Source: Pseudoips prasinana
Taxonomy: Eukaryota > Arthropoda > Insecta > Lepidoptera > Nolidae
Direction of reading: 5' to 3'
NCBI GenBank assembly: GCA_951640165.1
Contig: OX621266.1
Coordinates: 5,952,001 to 6,016,000 of the forward strand
DNA length: 64,000 nt
The notes under the pieces were generated by a model. That model was not told the DNA's origin. It did no database searches and saw only the letters and a program-made list of their open reading frames with translations. The position numbers and the translations under genes are program-made. This document shows, piece by piece, positions 12,801 to 28,600 of the stretch (position 1 is its first letter; each line of letters begins with the position of its first letter).

Positions 12801-15400
12801 TAACTTTGTTTTCATTATAATATACATATATATTTCTAAAATCTACCCTAAACAATAGTTTCTGTGTACTTTGTACTGAAAACATAGTTTTTGGTCATTT
12901 ACTTACTAGTTTTACATAATGCATATAGTTTTTATAGTTCTAATATCAAAAACTCAAAGAAACGCATCCGCCAACACCCTATTTGCGGTTGTAAGACACA
13001 GGGTCTTTGAGTTTTTTGATATAATCTCTAACTTTCTACTACAAATTCTAGTTTTTTTGTGATATCTAATTATTTTTCTACTCTACCTTAATCTGTTTAT
13101 TGACTCACCGGTTAGCTCTCGTCGAGACGCATCTCACGACTTCGCATACACGGTGATAGCACCTGTATTTCAAAAGATATTTGCAATTTTAGATTTTTCA
13201 TCACCCAAACCGAGGTGTAGTGGCGGGTAGTTTCTGCCCATACATTACGTATATCTCAATCCAAAAACATACGATTTCAATAATTCTTTTTGTGTCTATC
13301 GTTTAATATTAGCCCCCCAATATATAAAGTAACTTTGTTTTCATTATAATATACATATATATTTCTAAAATCTACCCTAAACAATAGTTTCTGTGTACTT
13401 TGTACTGAAAACATAGTTTTTGGTCATTTACTTACTATTTTTACATAGTGCATATAGTTTTTATAGTTCTAATATTAAAAACTCAAAGAAACGCATCCGC
13501 CAACACCCTATTTGCGGTTGTAAGACACAGGGTCTTTGAGTTTTTTGATATAATCTCTAACTTTCTACTACAAATTCTAGTTTTTTTGTGATATCTAATT
13601 ATTTTTCTACTCTACCTTAATCTGTTTATTTACTCACCGGTTAGCTCTCGTCGAGACGCATCTAACGACACCGCATACACGGTGATAGCACCTGTATTTC
13701 AAAAGATATTTGCAATTTTAGATTTTTCAACACCCAAACCGAGGTGTAGTGGCGGGTAGTTTCTGCCCATACATTACGTATATCTCAATCCAAAAACATA
13801 CGATTTCAATAATTCTTTTTGTGTCTATCGTTTAATATTAGCCCCCCAATATATAAAGTAACTTTGTTTTCATTATAATATACATATATATTTCTAAAAT
13901 CTACCCTAAACAATAGTTTCTGTGTACTTTGTACTGAAAACATAGTTTTTGGTCATTTACTTACTATTTTTACATAGTGCATATAGTTTTTATAGTTCTA
14001 ATATCAAAAACTCAAAGAAACGCATCCGCCAACACCCTATTTGCGGTTGTAAGACACAGGGTCTTTGAGTTTTTTGATATAATCTCTAACTTTCTACTAC
14101 AAATTCTAGTTTTTTTGTGATATCTAATTATTTTTCTACTCTACCTTAATCTGTTTATTTACTCACCGGTTAGCTCTCCTCAAGACGCATCTAACGACAC
14201 CGCATACACGGTGATAGCACCTGTATTTCAAAAGATATTTGCAATTTTAGATTTTTCATCACCCAAACCGAGGTGTAGTGGCGGGTAGTTTCTGCCCATA
14301 CATTACGTATATCTCAATCCAAAAACATACGATTTCAATAATTCTTTTTGTGTCTATCGTTTAATATTAGCCCCCCAATATATAAAGTAACTTTGTTTTC
14401 ATTATAATATACATATATATTTCTAAAATCTACCCTAAACAATAGTTTCTGTGTACTTTGTACTGAAAACATAGTTTTTGGTCATTTACTTACTAGTTTT
14501 ACATAGTGCATATAGTTTTTATAGTTCTAATATCAAAAACTCAAAGAAACGCATCCGCCAACACCCTATTTGCGGTTGTAAGACACAGGGTCTTTGAGTT
14601 TTTTGATATAATCTCTAACTTTCTACTACAAATTCTAGTTTTTTTGTGATATCTAATTATTTTTCTACTCTACTTTAGTCTGTTTATATACTCACCGGTT
14701 AGCTCTCGTCGAGACGCATCTAACGACACCGCATACACGGTGATAGCACCTGTATTTCAAAAGATATTTGCAATTTTAGATTTTTCAACACCCAAACCGA
14801 GGTGTAGTGGCGGGTAGTTTCTGCCCATACATTACGTATATCTCAATCCAAAAACATACGATTTCAATAATTCTTTTTGTGTCTATCGTTTAATATTAGC
14901 CCCCCAATATATAAAGTAACTTTGTTTTCATTATAATATACATATATATTTCTAAAATCTACCCTAAACAATAGTTTCTGTGTACTTTGTACTGAAAACA
15001 TAGTTTTTGGTCATTTACTTACTATTTTTACATAGTGCATATAGTTTTTATAGTTCTAATATCAAAAACTCAAAGAAACGCATCCGCCAACACCCTATTT
15101 GCGGTTGTAAGACACAGGGTCTTTGAGTTTTTTGATATAATCTCTAACTTTCTACTACAAATTCTAGTTTTTTTGTGATATCTAATTATTTTTCTACTCT
15201 ACCTTAATCTGTTTATTTACTCACCGGTTAGCTCTCGTCGAGACGCATCTAACGACACCGCATACACGGTGATAGCACCTGTATTTCAAAAGATATTTGC
15301 AATTTTAGATTTTTCATCACCCAAACCGAGGTGTAGTGGCGGGTAGTTTCTGCCCATACATTACGTATATCTCAATCCAAAAACATACGATTTCAATAAT
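6880..15400. repeat. Higher-order repeat region with three related blocks
   Basis: Two marker units recur in fixed order, three units apart. A unit with TTGACTCACC and CTCACGACTTCGC begins at 6880, 10055 and 12700. A unit with TACTTTAGTCTGTTTATATA begins at 8467, 11642 and 14287. The spacing between blocks is therefore six and then five monomers. A CTAGTTTTAC variant accompanies the second marker in all three blocks. This is the pattern expected from block duplication by unequal exchange. The outer limits of the blocks are approximate because most monomers between markers are nearly identical. Confidence 0.8.
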
Positions 15401-17371
15401 TCTTTTTGTGTCTATCGTTTAATATTAGCCCCCCAATATATAAAGTAACTTTGTTTTCATTATAATATACATATATATTTCTAAAATCTACCCTAAACAA
15501 TAGTTTCTGTGTACTTTGTACTGAAAACATAGTTTTTGGTCATTTACTTACTATTTTTACATAGTGCATATAGTTTTTATAGTTCTAATATCAAAAACTC
15601 AAAGAAACGCATCCGCCAACACCCTATTTGCGGTTGTAAGACACAGGGTCTTTGAGTTTTTTGATATAATCTCTAACTTTCTACTACAAATTCTAGTTTT
15701 TTTGTGATATCTAATTATTTTTCTACTCTACCTTAATCTGTTTATTTACTCACCGGTTAGCTCTCGTCGAGACGCATCTAACGACACCGCATACACGGTG
15801 ATAGCACCTGTATTTCAAAAGATATTTGCAATTTTAGATATTTCAACACCCAAACCGAGGTGTAGTGGCGGGTAGTTTCTGCCCATACATTACGTATATC
15901 TCAATCCAAAAACATACGATTTCAATAATTCTTTTTGTGTCTATCGTTTAATATTAGCCCCCCAATATATAAAGTAACTTTGTTTTCATTATAATATACA
16001 TATATATTTCTAAAATCTACCCTAAACAATAGTTTCTGTGTACTTTGTACTGAAAACATAGTTTTTGGTCATTTACTTACTATTTTTACATAGTGCATAT
16101 AGTTTTTATAGTTCTAATATCAAAAACTCAAAGAAACGCATCCGCCAACACCCTATTTGCGGTTGTAAGACACAGGGTCTTTGAGTTTTTTGATATAATC
16201 TCTAACTTTCTACTACAAATTCTAGTTTTTTTGTGATATCTAATTATTTTTCTACTCTACCTTAATCTGTTTATTTACTCACCGGTTAGCTCTCGTCGAG
16301 ACGCATCTAACGACACCGCATACACGGTGATAGCACCTGTATTTCAAAAGATATTTGCAATTTTAGATTTTTCATCACCCAAACCGAGGTGTAGTGGCGG
16401 GTAGTTTCTGCCCATACATTACGTATATCTCAATCCAAAAACATACGATTTCAATAATTCTTTTTGTGTCTATCGTTTAATATTAGCCCCCCAATATATA
16501 AAGTAACTTTGTTTTCATTATAATATACATATATATTTCTAAAATCTACCCTAAACAATAGTTTCTGTGTACTTTGTACTGAAAACATAGTTTTTGGTCA
16601 TTTACTTACTATTTTTACATAGTGCATATAGTTTTTATAGTTCTAATATCAAAAACTCAAAGAAACGCATCCGCCAACACCCTATTTGCGGTTGTAAGAC
16701 ACAGGGTCTTTGAGTTTTTTGATATAATCTCTAACTTTCTACTACAAATTCTAGTTTTTTTGTGATATCTAATTATTTTTCTACTCTACCTTAATCTGTT
16801 TATTTACTCACCGGTTAGCTCTCGTCAAGACGCATCTAACGACACCGCATACACGGTGATAGCACCTGTATTTCAAAAGATATTTGCAATTTTAGATTTT
16901 TCATCACCCAAACCGAGGTGTAGTGGCGGGTAGTTTCTGCCCATACATTACGTATATCTCAATCCAAAAACATACGATTTCAATAATTCTTTTTGTGTCT
17001 ATCGTTTAATATTAGCCCCCCAATATATAAAGTAACTTTGTTTTCATTATAATATACATATGTATTTCTAAAATCTACCCTAAACAATAGTTTCTGTGTA
17101 CTTTGTACTGAAAACATAGTTTTTGGTCATTTACTTACTATTTTTACATAGTGCATATAGTTTTTATAGTTCTAATATCAAAAACTCAAAGAAACGCATC
17201 CGCCAACACCCTATTTGCGGTTGTAAGACACAGGGTCTTTGAGTTTTTTGATATAATCTCTAACTTTCTACTACAAATTCTAGTTTTTTTGTGATATCTA
17301 ATTATTTTTCTACTCTACCTTAATCTGTTTATTTACTCACCGGTTAGCTCTCGTCGAGACGCATCTAACGA

Positions 17372-17375
17372 CACC
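17372..17375. other. 20-bp deletion in one monomer, between CACC repeats
   Basis: The unit starting at 16932 reads ACGACACCTGTATTT where the consensus has 20 more bases between two CACC copies. The lost segment includes the right half of the CACCG/CGGTG hairpin. The same deletion is present at 22644-22647, about ten units away, so it either spread by block duplication or arose twice through the same 4-bp direct repeat. Confidence 0.9.
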
Positions 17376-20300
17376 TGTATTTCAAAAGATATTTGCAATT
17401 TTAGATTTTTCATCACCCAAACCGAGGTGTAGTGGCGGGTAGTTTCTGCCCATACATTACGTATATCTCAATCCAAAAACATACGATTTCAATAATTGTT
17501 TTTGTGTCTATCGTTTAATATTAGCCCCCCAATATATAAAGTAACTTTGTTTTCATTATAATATACATATATATTTCTAAAATCTACCCTAAACAATAGT
17601 TTCTGTGTACTTTGTACTGAAAACATAGTTTTTGGTCATTTACTTACTATTTTTACATAGTGCATATAGTTTTTATAGTTCTAATATCAAAAACTCAAAG
17701 AAACGCATCCGCCAACACCCTATTTGCGGTTGTAAGACACAGGGTCTTTGAGTTTTTTGATATAATCTCTAACTTTCTACTACAAATTCTAGTTTTTTTG
17801 TGATATCTAATTATTTTTCTACTCTACCTTAATCTGTTTATTTACTCACCGGTTAGCTCTCGTCGAGACGCATCTAACGACACCGCATACACGGTGATAG
17901 CACCTGTATTTCAAAAGATATTTGCAATTTTAGATTTTTCATCACCCAAACCGAGGTGTAGTGGCGGGTAGTTTCTGCCCATACATTACGTATATCTCAA
18001 TCCAAAAACATACGATTTCAATAATTCTTTTTGTGTCTATCGTTTAATATTAGCCCCCCAATATATAAAGTAACTTTGTTTTCATTATAATATACATATA
18101 TATTTCTAAAATCTACCCTAAACAATAGTTTCTGTGTACTTTGTACTGAAAACATAGTTTTTGGTCATTTACTTACTATTTTTACATAGTGCATATAGTT
18201 TTTATAGTTCTAATATCAAAAACTCAAAGAAACGCATCCGCCAACACCCTATTTGCGGTTGTAAGACACAGGGTCTTTGAGTTTTTTGATATAATCTCTA
18301 ACTTTCTACTACAAATTCTAGTTTTTTTGTGATATCTAATTATTTTTCTACTCTACCTTAATCTGTTTATTTACTCACCGGTTAGCTCTCGTCGAGACGC
18401 ATCTAACGACACCGCATACACGGTGATAGCACCTGTATTTCAAAAGATATTTGCAATTTTAGATTTTTCATCACCCAAACCGAGGTGTAGTGGCGGGTAG
18501 TTTCTGCCCATACATTACGTATATCTCAATCCAAAAACATACGATTTCAATAATTCTTTTTGTGTCTATCGTTTAATATTAGCCCCCCAATATATAAAGT
18601 AACTTTGTTTTCATTATAATATACATATATATTTCTAAAATCTACCCTAAACAATAGTTTCTGTGTACTTTGTACTGAAAACATAGTTTTTGGTCATTTA
18701 CTTACTATTTTTACATAGTGCATATAGTTTTTATAGTTCTAATATCAAAAACTCAAAGAAACGCATCCGCCAACACCCTATTTGCGGTTGTAAGACACAG
18801 GGTCTTTGAGTTTTTTGATATAATCTCTAACTTTCTACTACAAATTCTAGTTTTTTTGTGATATCTAATTATTTTTCTACTCTACCTTAATCTGTTTATT
18901 TACTCACCGGTTAGCTCTCGTCGAGACGCATCTAACGACACCGCATACACGGTGATAGCACCTGTATTTCAAAAGATATTTGCAATTTTAGATTTTTCAT
19001 CACCCAAACCGAGGTGTAGTGGCGGGTAGTTTCTGCCCATACATTACGTATATCTCAATCCAAAAACATACGATTTCAATAATTCTTTTTGTGTCTATCG
19101 TTTAATATTAGCCCCCCAATATATAAAGTAACTTTGTTTTCATTATAATATACATATATATTTCTAAAATCTACCCTAAACAATAGTTTCTGTGTACTTT
19201 GTACTGAAAACATAGTTTTTGGTCATTTACTTACTATTTTTACATAGTGCATATAGTTTTTATAGTTCTAATATCAAAAACTCAAAGAAACGCATCCGCC
19301 AACACCCTATTTGCGGTTGTAAGACACAGGGTCTTTGAGTTTTTTGATATAATCTCTAACTTTCTACTACAAATTCTAGTTTTTTTGTGATATCTAATTA
19401 TTTTTCTACTCTACCTTAATCTGTTTATTTACTCACCGGTTAGCTCTCGTCGAGACGCATCTAACGACACCGCATACACGGTGATAGCACCTGTATTTCA
19501 AAAGATATTTGCAATTTTAGATTTTTCAACACCCAAACCGAGGTGTAGTGGCGGGTAGTTTCTGCCCATACATTACGTATATCTCAATCCAAAAACATAC
19601 GATTTCAATAATTCTTTTTGTGTCTATCGTTTAATATTAGCCCCCCAATATATAAAGTAACTTTGTTTTCATTATAATATACATATATATTTCTAAAATC
19701 TACCCTAAACAATAGTTTCTGTGTACTTTGTACTGAAAACATAGTTTTTGGTCATTTACTTACTATTTTTACATAGTGCATATAGTTTTTATAGTTCTAA
19801 TATCAAAAACTCAAAGAAACGCATCCGCCAACACCCTATTTGCGGTTGTAAGACACAGGGTCTTTGAGTTTTTTGATATAATCTCTAACTTTCTACTACA
19901 AATTCTAGTTTTTTTGTGATATCTAATTATTTTTCTACTCTACCTTAATCTGTTTATTTACTCACCGGTTAGCTCTCGTCAAGACGCATCTAACGACACC
20001 GCATACACGGTGATAGCACCTGTATTTCAAAAGATATTTGCAATTTTAGATTTTTCATCACCCAAACCGAGGTGTAGTGGCGGGTAGTTTCTGCCCATAC
20101 ATTACGTATATCTCAATCCAAAAACATACGATTTCAATAATTCTTTTTGTGTCTATCGTTTAATATTAGCCCCCCAATATATAAAGTAACTTTGTTTTCA
20201 TTATAATATACATATATATTTCTAAAATCTACCCTAAACAATAGTTTCTGTGTACTTTGTACTGAAAACATAGTTTTTGGTCATTTACTTACTATTTTTA

Positions 20301-22643
20301 CATAGTGCATATAGTTTTTATAGTTCTAATATCAAAAACTCAAAGAAACGCATCCGCCAACACCCTATTTGCGGTTGTAAGACACAGGGTCTTTGAGTTT
20401 TTTGATATAATCTCTAACTTTCTACTACAAATTCTAGTTTTTTTGTGATATCTAATTATTTTTCTACTCTACCTTAATCTGTTTATTTACTCACCGGTTA
20501 GCTCTCGTCGAGACGCATCTAACGACACCGCATACACGGTGATAGCACCTGTATTTCAAAAGATATTTGCAATTTTAGATTTTTCAACACCCAAACCGAG
20601 GTGTAGTGGCGGGTAGTTTCTGCCCATACATTACGTATATCTCAATCCAAAAACATACGATTTCAATAATTCTTTTTGTGTCTATCGTTTAATATTAGCC
20701 CCCCAATATATAAAGTAACTTTTTTTTCATTATAATATACATATATATTTCTAAAATCTACCCTAAACAATAGTTTCTGTGTACTTTGTACTGAAAACAT
20801 AGTTTTTGGTCATTTACTTACTATTTTTACATAGTGCATATAGTTTTTATAGTTCTAATATCAATAACTCAAAGAAACGCATCCGCCAATACCCTATTTG
20901 CGGTTGTAAGACACAGGGTCTTTGAGTTTTTTGATATAATCTCTAACTTTCTACTACAAATTCTAGTTTTTTTGTGATATCTAATTATTTTTCTACTCTA
21001 CCTTAATCTGTTTATTTACTCACCGGTTAGCTCTCGTCGAGACGCATCTAACGACACCGCATACACGGTGATAGCACCTGTATTTCAAAAGATATTTGCA
21101 ATTTTAGATTTTTCATCACCCAAACCGAGGTGTAGTGCGGCGGGTAGTTTCTGCCCATACATTACGTATATCTCAATCCAAAAACATACGATTTCAATAA
21201 TTCTTTTTGTGTCTATCGTTTAATATTAGCCCCCCAATATATAAAGTAACTTTGTTTTCATTATAATATACATATATATTTCTAAAATCTACCCTAAACA
21301 ATAGTTTCTGTGTACTTTGTACTGAAAACATAGTTTTTGGTCATTTACTTACTATTTTTACATAGTGCATATAGTTTTTATAGTTCTAATATCAAAAACT
21401 CAAAGAAACGCATCCGCCAACACCCTATTTGCGGTTGTAAGACACAGGGTCTTTGAGTTTTTTGATATAATCTCTAACTTTCTACTACAAATTCTAGTTT
21501 TTTTGTGATATCTAATTATTTTTCTACTCTACCTTAATCTGTTTATTTACTCACCGGTTAGCTCTCGTCGAGACGCATCTAACGACACCGCATACACGGT
21601 GATAGCACCTGTATTTCAAAAGATATTTGCAATTTTAGATTTTTCAACACCCAAACCGAGGTGTAGTGGCGGGTAGTTTCTGCCCATACATTACGTATAT
21701 CTCAATCCAAAAACATACGATTTCAATAATTGTTTTTGTGTCTATCGTTTAATATTAGCCCCCCAATATATAAAGTAACTTTGTTTTCATTATAATATAC
21801 ATATATATTTCTAAAATCTACCCTAAACAATAGTTTCTGTGTACTTTGTACTGAAAACATAGTTTTTGGTCATTTACTTACTATTTTTACATAGTGCATA
21901 TAGTTTTTATAGTTCTAATATCAAAAACTCAAAGAAACGCATCCGCCAACACCCTATTTGCGGTTGTAAGACACAGGGTCTTTGAGTTTTTTGATATAAT
22001 CTCTAACTTTCTACTACAAATTCTAGTTTTTTTGTGATATCTAATTATTTTTCTACTCTACCTTAATCTGTTTATTTACTCACCGGTTAGCTCTCGTCGA
22101 GACGCATCTAACGACACCGCATACACGGTGATAGCACCTGTATTTCAAAAGATATTTGCAATTTTAGATTTTTCATCACCCAAACCGAGGTGTAGTGGCG
22201 GGTAGTTTCTGCCCATACATTACGTATATCTCAATCCAAAAACATACGATTTCAATAATTCTTTTTGTGTCTATCGTTTAATATTAGCCCCCCAATATAT
22301 AAAGTAACTTTGTTTTCATTATAATATACATATATATTTCTAAAATCTACCCTAAACAATAGTTTCTGTGTACTTTGTACTGAAAACATAGTTTTTGGTC
22401 ATTTACTTACTATTTTTACATAGTGCATATAGTTTTTATAGTTCTAATATCAAAAACTCAAAGAAACGCATCCGCCAACACCCTATTTGCGGTTGTAAGA
22501 CACAGGGTCTTTGAGTTTTTTGATATAATCTCTAACTTTCTACTACAAATTCTAGTTTTTTTGTGACATCTAATTATTTTTCTACTCTACCTTAATCTTT
22601 TTATTTACTCACCGGTTAGCTCTCGTCGAGACGCATCTAACGA

Positions 22644-22647
22644 CACC
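22644..22647. other. Second monomer with the same 20-bp deletion
   Basis: The sequence CGACACCTGTATTT is identical to the junction at 17372-17375. The same unit also carries GACATC for GATATC and ATCTTTTTATTT for ATCTGTTTATTT, which the unit at 16932 lacks. The two copies have therefore diverged since any shared origin. Confidence 0.9.
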
Positions 22648-25600
22648 TGTATTTCAAAAGATATTTGCAATTTTAGATTTTTCATCACCCAAACCGAGGT
22701 GTAGTGGCGGGTAGTTTCTGCCCATACATTACGTATATCTCAATCCAAAAACATACGATTTCAATAATTCTTTTTGTGTCTATCGTTTAATATTAGCCCC
22801 CCAATATATAAAGTAACTTTGTTTTCATTATAATATACATATATATTTCTAAAATCTACCCTAAACAATAGTTTCTGTGTACTTTGTACTGAAAACATAG
22901 TTTTTGGTCATTTACTTACTATTTTTACATAGTGCATATAGTTTTTATAGTTCTAATATCAAAAACTCAAAGAAACGCATCCGCCAACACCCTATTTGCG
23001 GTTGTAAGACACAGGGTCTTTGAGTTTTTTGATATAATCTCTAACTTTCTACTACAAATTCTAGTTTTTTTGTGATATCTAATTATTTTTCTACTCTACC
23101 TTAATCTGTTTATTTACTCACCGGTTAGCTCTCGTCAAGACGCATCTAACGACACCGCATACACGGTGATAGCACCTGTATTTCAAAAGATATTTGCAAT
23201 TTTAGATTTTTCATCACCCAAACCGAGGTGTAGTGGCGGGTAGTTTCTGCCCATACATTACGTATATCTCAATCCAAAAACATACGATTTCAATAATTCT
23301 TTTTGTGTCTATCGTTTAATATTAGCCCCCCAATATATAAAGTAACTTTGTTTTCATTATAATATACATATATATTTCTAAAATCTACCCTAAACAATAG
23401 TTTCTGTGTACTTTGTACTGAAAACATAGTTTTTGGTCATTTACTTACTATTTTTACATAGTGCATATAGTTTTTATAGTTCTAATATCAAAAACTCAAA
23501 GAAACGCATCCGCCAACACCCTATTTGCGGTTGTAAGACACAGGGTCTTTGAGTTTTTTGATATAATCTCTAACTTTCTACTACAAATTCTAGTTTTTTT
23601 GTGATATCTAATTATTTTTCTACTCTACCTTAATCTGTTTATTTACTCACCGGTTAGCTCTCGTCGAGACGCATCTAACGACACCGCATACACGGTGATA
23701 GCACCTGTATTTCAAAAGATATTTGCAATTTTAGATTTTTCAACACCCAAACCGAGGTGTAGTGGCGGGTAGTTTCTGCCCATACATTACGTATATCTCA
23801 ATCCAAAAACATACGATTTCAATAATTCTTTTTGTGTCTATCGTTTAATATTAGCCCCCCAATATATAAAGTAACTTTGTTTTCATTATAATATACATAT
23901 ATATTTCTAAAATCTACCCTAAACAATAGTTTCTGTGTACTTTGTACTGAAAACATAGTTTTTGGTCATTTACTTACTATTTTTACATAGTGCATATAGT
24001 TTTTATAGTTCTAATATCAAAAACTCAAAGAAACGCATCCGCCAATACCCTATTTGCGGTTGTAAGACACAGGGTCTTTGAGTTTTTTGATATAATCTCT
24101 AACTTTCTACTACAAATTCTAGTTTTTTTGTGATATCTAATTATTTTTCTACTCTACCTTAATCTGTTTATTTACTCACCGGTTAGCTCTCGTCGAGACG
24201 CATCTAACGACACCGCATACACGGTGATAGCACCTGTATTTCAAAAGATATTTGCAATTTTAGATTTTTCATCACCCAAACCGAGGTGTAGTGCGGCGGG
24301 TAGTTTCTGCCCATACATTACGTATATCTCAATCCAAAAACATACGATTTCAATTATTCTTTTTGTGTCTATCGTTTAATATTAGCCCCCCAATATATAA
24401 AATAACTTTGTTTTCATTATAATATACATATATATTTCTAAAATCTACCCTAAACAATAGTTTCTGTGTACTTTGTACTGAAAACATAGTTTTTGGTCAT
24501 TTACTTACTATTTTTACATAGTGCATATAGTTTTTATAGTTCTAATATCAAAAACTCAAAGAAACGCATCCGCCAACACCCTATTTGCGGTTGTAAGACA
24601 CAGGGTCTTTGAGTTTTTTGATATAATCTCTAACTTTCTACTACAAATTCTAGTTTTTTTGTGATATCTAATTATTTTTCTACTCTACCTTAATCTGTTT
24701 ATTTACTCACCGGTTAGCTCTCGTCGAGACGCATCTAACGACACCGCATACACGGTGATAGCACCTGTATTTCAAAAGATATTTGCAATTTTAGATTTTT
24801 CAACACCCAAACCGAGGTGTAGTGGCGGGTAGTTTCTGCCCATACATTACGTATATCTCAATCCAAAAACATACGATTTCAATAATTGTTTTTGTGTCTA
24901 TCGTTTAATATTAGCCCCCCAATATATAAAGTAACTTTGTTTTCATTATAATATACATATATATTTCTAAAATCTACCCTAAACAATAGTTTCTGTGTAC
25001 TTTGTACTGAAAACATAGTTTTTGGTCATTTACTTACTATTTTTACATAGTGCATATAGTTTTTATAGTTCTAATATCAAAAACTCAAAGAAACGCATCC
25101 GCCAACACCCTATTTGCGGTTGTAAGACACAGGGTCTTTGAGTTTTTTGATATAATCTCTAACTTTCTACTACAAATTCTAGTTTTTTTGTGATATCTAA
25201 TTATTTTTCTACTCTACCTTAATCTGTTTATTTACTCACCGGTTAGCTCTCGTCGAGACGCATCTAACGACACCGCATACACGGTGATAGCACCTGTATT
25301 TCAAAAGATATTTGCAATTTTAGATTTTTCAACACCCAAACCGAGGTGTAGTGGCGGGTAGTTTCTGCCCATACATTACGTATATCTCAATCCAAAAACA
25401 TACGATTTCAATAATTCTTTTTGTGTCTATCGTTTAATATTAGCCCCCCAATATATAAAGTAACTTTGTTTTCATTATAATATACATATATATTTCTAAA
25501 ATCTACCCTAAACAATAGTTTCTGTGTACTTTGTACTGAAAACATAGTTTTTGGTCATTTACTTACTATTTTTACATAGTGCATATAGTTTTTATAGTTC

Positions 25601-28600
25601 TAATATCAAAAACTCAAAGAAACGCATCCGCCAATACCCTATTTGCGGTTGTAAGACACAGGGTCTTTGAGTTTTTTGATATAATCTCTAACTTTCTACT
25701 ACAAATTCTAGTTTTTTTGTGATATCTAATTATTTTTCTACTCTACCTTAATCTGTTTATTTACTCACCGGTTAGCTCTCGTCGAGACGCATCTAACGAC
25801 ACCGCATACACGGTGATAGCACCTGTATTTCAAAAGATATTTGCAATTTTAGATTTTTCATCACCCAAACCGAGGTGTAGTGGCGGGTAGTTTCTGCCCA
25901 TACATTACGTATATCTCAATCCAAAAACATACGATTTCAATAATTCTTTTTGTGTCTATCGTTTAATATTAGCCCCCCAATATATAAAGTAACTTTGTTT
26001 TCATTATAATATACATATATATTTCTAAAATCTACCCTAAACAATAGTTTCTGTGTACTTTGTACTGAAAACATAGTTTTTGGTCATTTACTTACTATTT
26101 TTACATAGTGCATATAGTTTTTATAGTTCTAATATCAAAAACTCAAAGAAACGCATCCGCCAACACCCTATTTGCGGTTGTAAGACACAGGGTCTTTGAG
26201 TTTTTTGATATAATCTCTAACTTTCTACTACAAATTCTAGTTTTTTTGTGATATCTAATTATTTTTCTACTCTACCTTAATCTGTTTATTTACTCACCGG
26301 TTAGCTCTCGTCGAGACGCATCTAACGACACCGCATACACGGTGATAGCACCTGTATTTCAAAAGATATTTGCAATTTTAGATTTTTCATCACCCAAACC
26401 GAGGTGTAGTGCGGCGGGTAGTTTCTGCCCAAACATTACGTATATCTCAATCCAAAAACATACGATTTCAATTATTCTTTTTGTGTCTATCGTTTAATAT
26501 TAGCCCCCCAATATATAAAGTAACTTTGTTTTCATTATAATATACATATATATTTCTAAAATCTACCCTAAACAATAGTTTCTGTGTACTTTGTACTGAA
26601 AACATAGTTTTTGGTCATTTACTTACTATTTTTACATAGTGCATATAGTTTTTATAGTTCTAATATCAAAAACTCAAAGAAACGCATCCGCCAACACCCT
26701 ATTTGCGGTTGTAAGACACAGGGTCTTTGAGTTTTTTGATATAATCTCTAACTTTCTACTACAAATTCTAGTTTTTTTGTGATATCTAATTATTTTTCTA
26801 CTCTACCTTAATCTGTTTATTTACTCACCGGTTAGCTCTTGTCGAGACGCATCTAACGACACCGCATACACGGTGATAGCACCTGTATTTCAAAAGATAT
26901 TTGCAATTTTAGATTTTTCAACACCCAAACCGAGGTGTAGTGGCGGGTAGTTTCTGCCCATACATAACGTATATCTCAATCCAAAAACATACGATTTCAA
27001 TAATTGTTTTTGTGTCTATCGTTTAATATTAGCCCCCCAATATATAAAGTAACTTTGTTTTCATTATAATATACATATATATTTCTAAAATCTACCCTAA
27101 ACAATAGTTTCTGTGTACTTTGTACTGAAAACATAGTTTTTGGTCATTTACTTACTATTTTTACATAGTGCATATAGTTTTTATAGTTCTAATATCAAAA
27201 ACTCAAAGAAACGCATCCGCCAACACCCTATTTGCGGTTGTAAGACACAGGGTCTTTGAGTTTTTTGATATAATCTCTAACTTTCTACTACAAATTCTAG
27301 TTTTTTTGTGATATCTAATTATTTTTCTACTCTACCTTAATCTGTTTATTTACTCACCGGTTAGCTCTCGTCGAGACGCATCTAACGACACCGCATACAC
27401 GGTGATAGCACCTGTATTTCAAAAGATATTTGCAATTTTAGATTTTTCAACACCCAAACCGAGGTGTAGTGGCGGGTAGTTTCTGCCCATACATTACGTA
27501 TATCTCAATCCAAAAACATACGATTTCAATAATTCTTTTTGTGTCTATCGTTTAATATTAGCCCCCCAATATATAAAGTAACTTTGTTTTCATTATAATA
27601 TACATATATATTTCTAAAATCTACCCTAAACAATAGTTTCTGTGTACTTTGTACTGAAAACATAGTTTTTGGTCATTTACTTACTATTTTTACATAGTGC
27701 ATATAGTTTTTATAGTTCTAATATCAAAAACTCAAAGAAACGCATCCGCCAATACCCTATTTGCGGTTGTAAGACACAGGGTCTTTGAGTTTTTTGATAT
27801 AATCTCTAACTTTCTACTACAAATTCTAGTTTTTTTGTGATATCTAATTATTTTTCTACTCTACCTTAATCTGTTTATTTACTCACCGGTTAGCTCTCGT
27901 CGAGACGCATCTAACGACACCGCATACACGGTGATAGCACCTGTATTTCAAAAGATATTTGCAATTTTAGATTTTTCATCACCCAAACCGAGGTGTAGTG
28001 GCGGGTAGTTTCTGCCCATACATTACGTATATCTCAATCCAAAAACATACGATTTCAATAATTCTTTTTGTGTCTATCGTTTAATATTAGCCCCCCAATA
28101 TATAAAGTAACTTTGTTTTCATTATAATATACATATATATTTCTAAAATCTACCCTAAACAATAGTTTCTGTGTACTTTGTACTGAAAACATAGTTTTTG
28201 GTCATTTACTTACTATTTTTACATAGTGCATATAGTTTTTATAGTTCTAATATCAAAAACTCAAAGAAACGCATCCGCCAACACCCTATTTGCGGTTGTA
28301 AGACACAGGGTCTTTGAGTTTTTTGATATAATCTCTAACTTTCTACTACAAATTCTAGTTTTTTTGTGATATCTAATTATTTTTCTACTCTACCTTAATC
28401 TGTTTATTTACTCACCGGTTAGCTCTCGTCGAGACGCATCTAACGACACCGCATACACGGTGATAGCACCTGTATTTCAAAAGATATTTGCAATTTTAGA
28501 TTTTTCATCACCCAAACCGAGGTGTAGTGGCGGGTAGTTTCTGCCCATACATTACGTATATCTCAATCCAAAAACATACGATTTCAATAATTCTTTTTGT

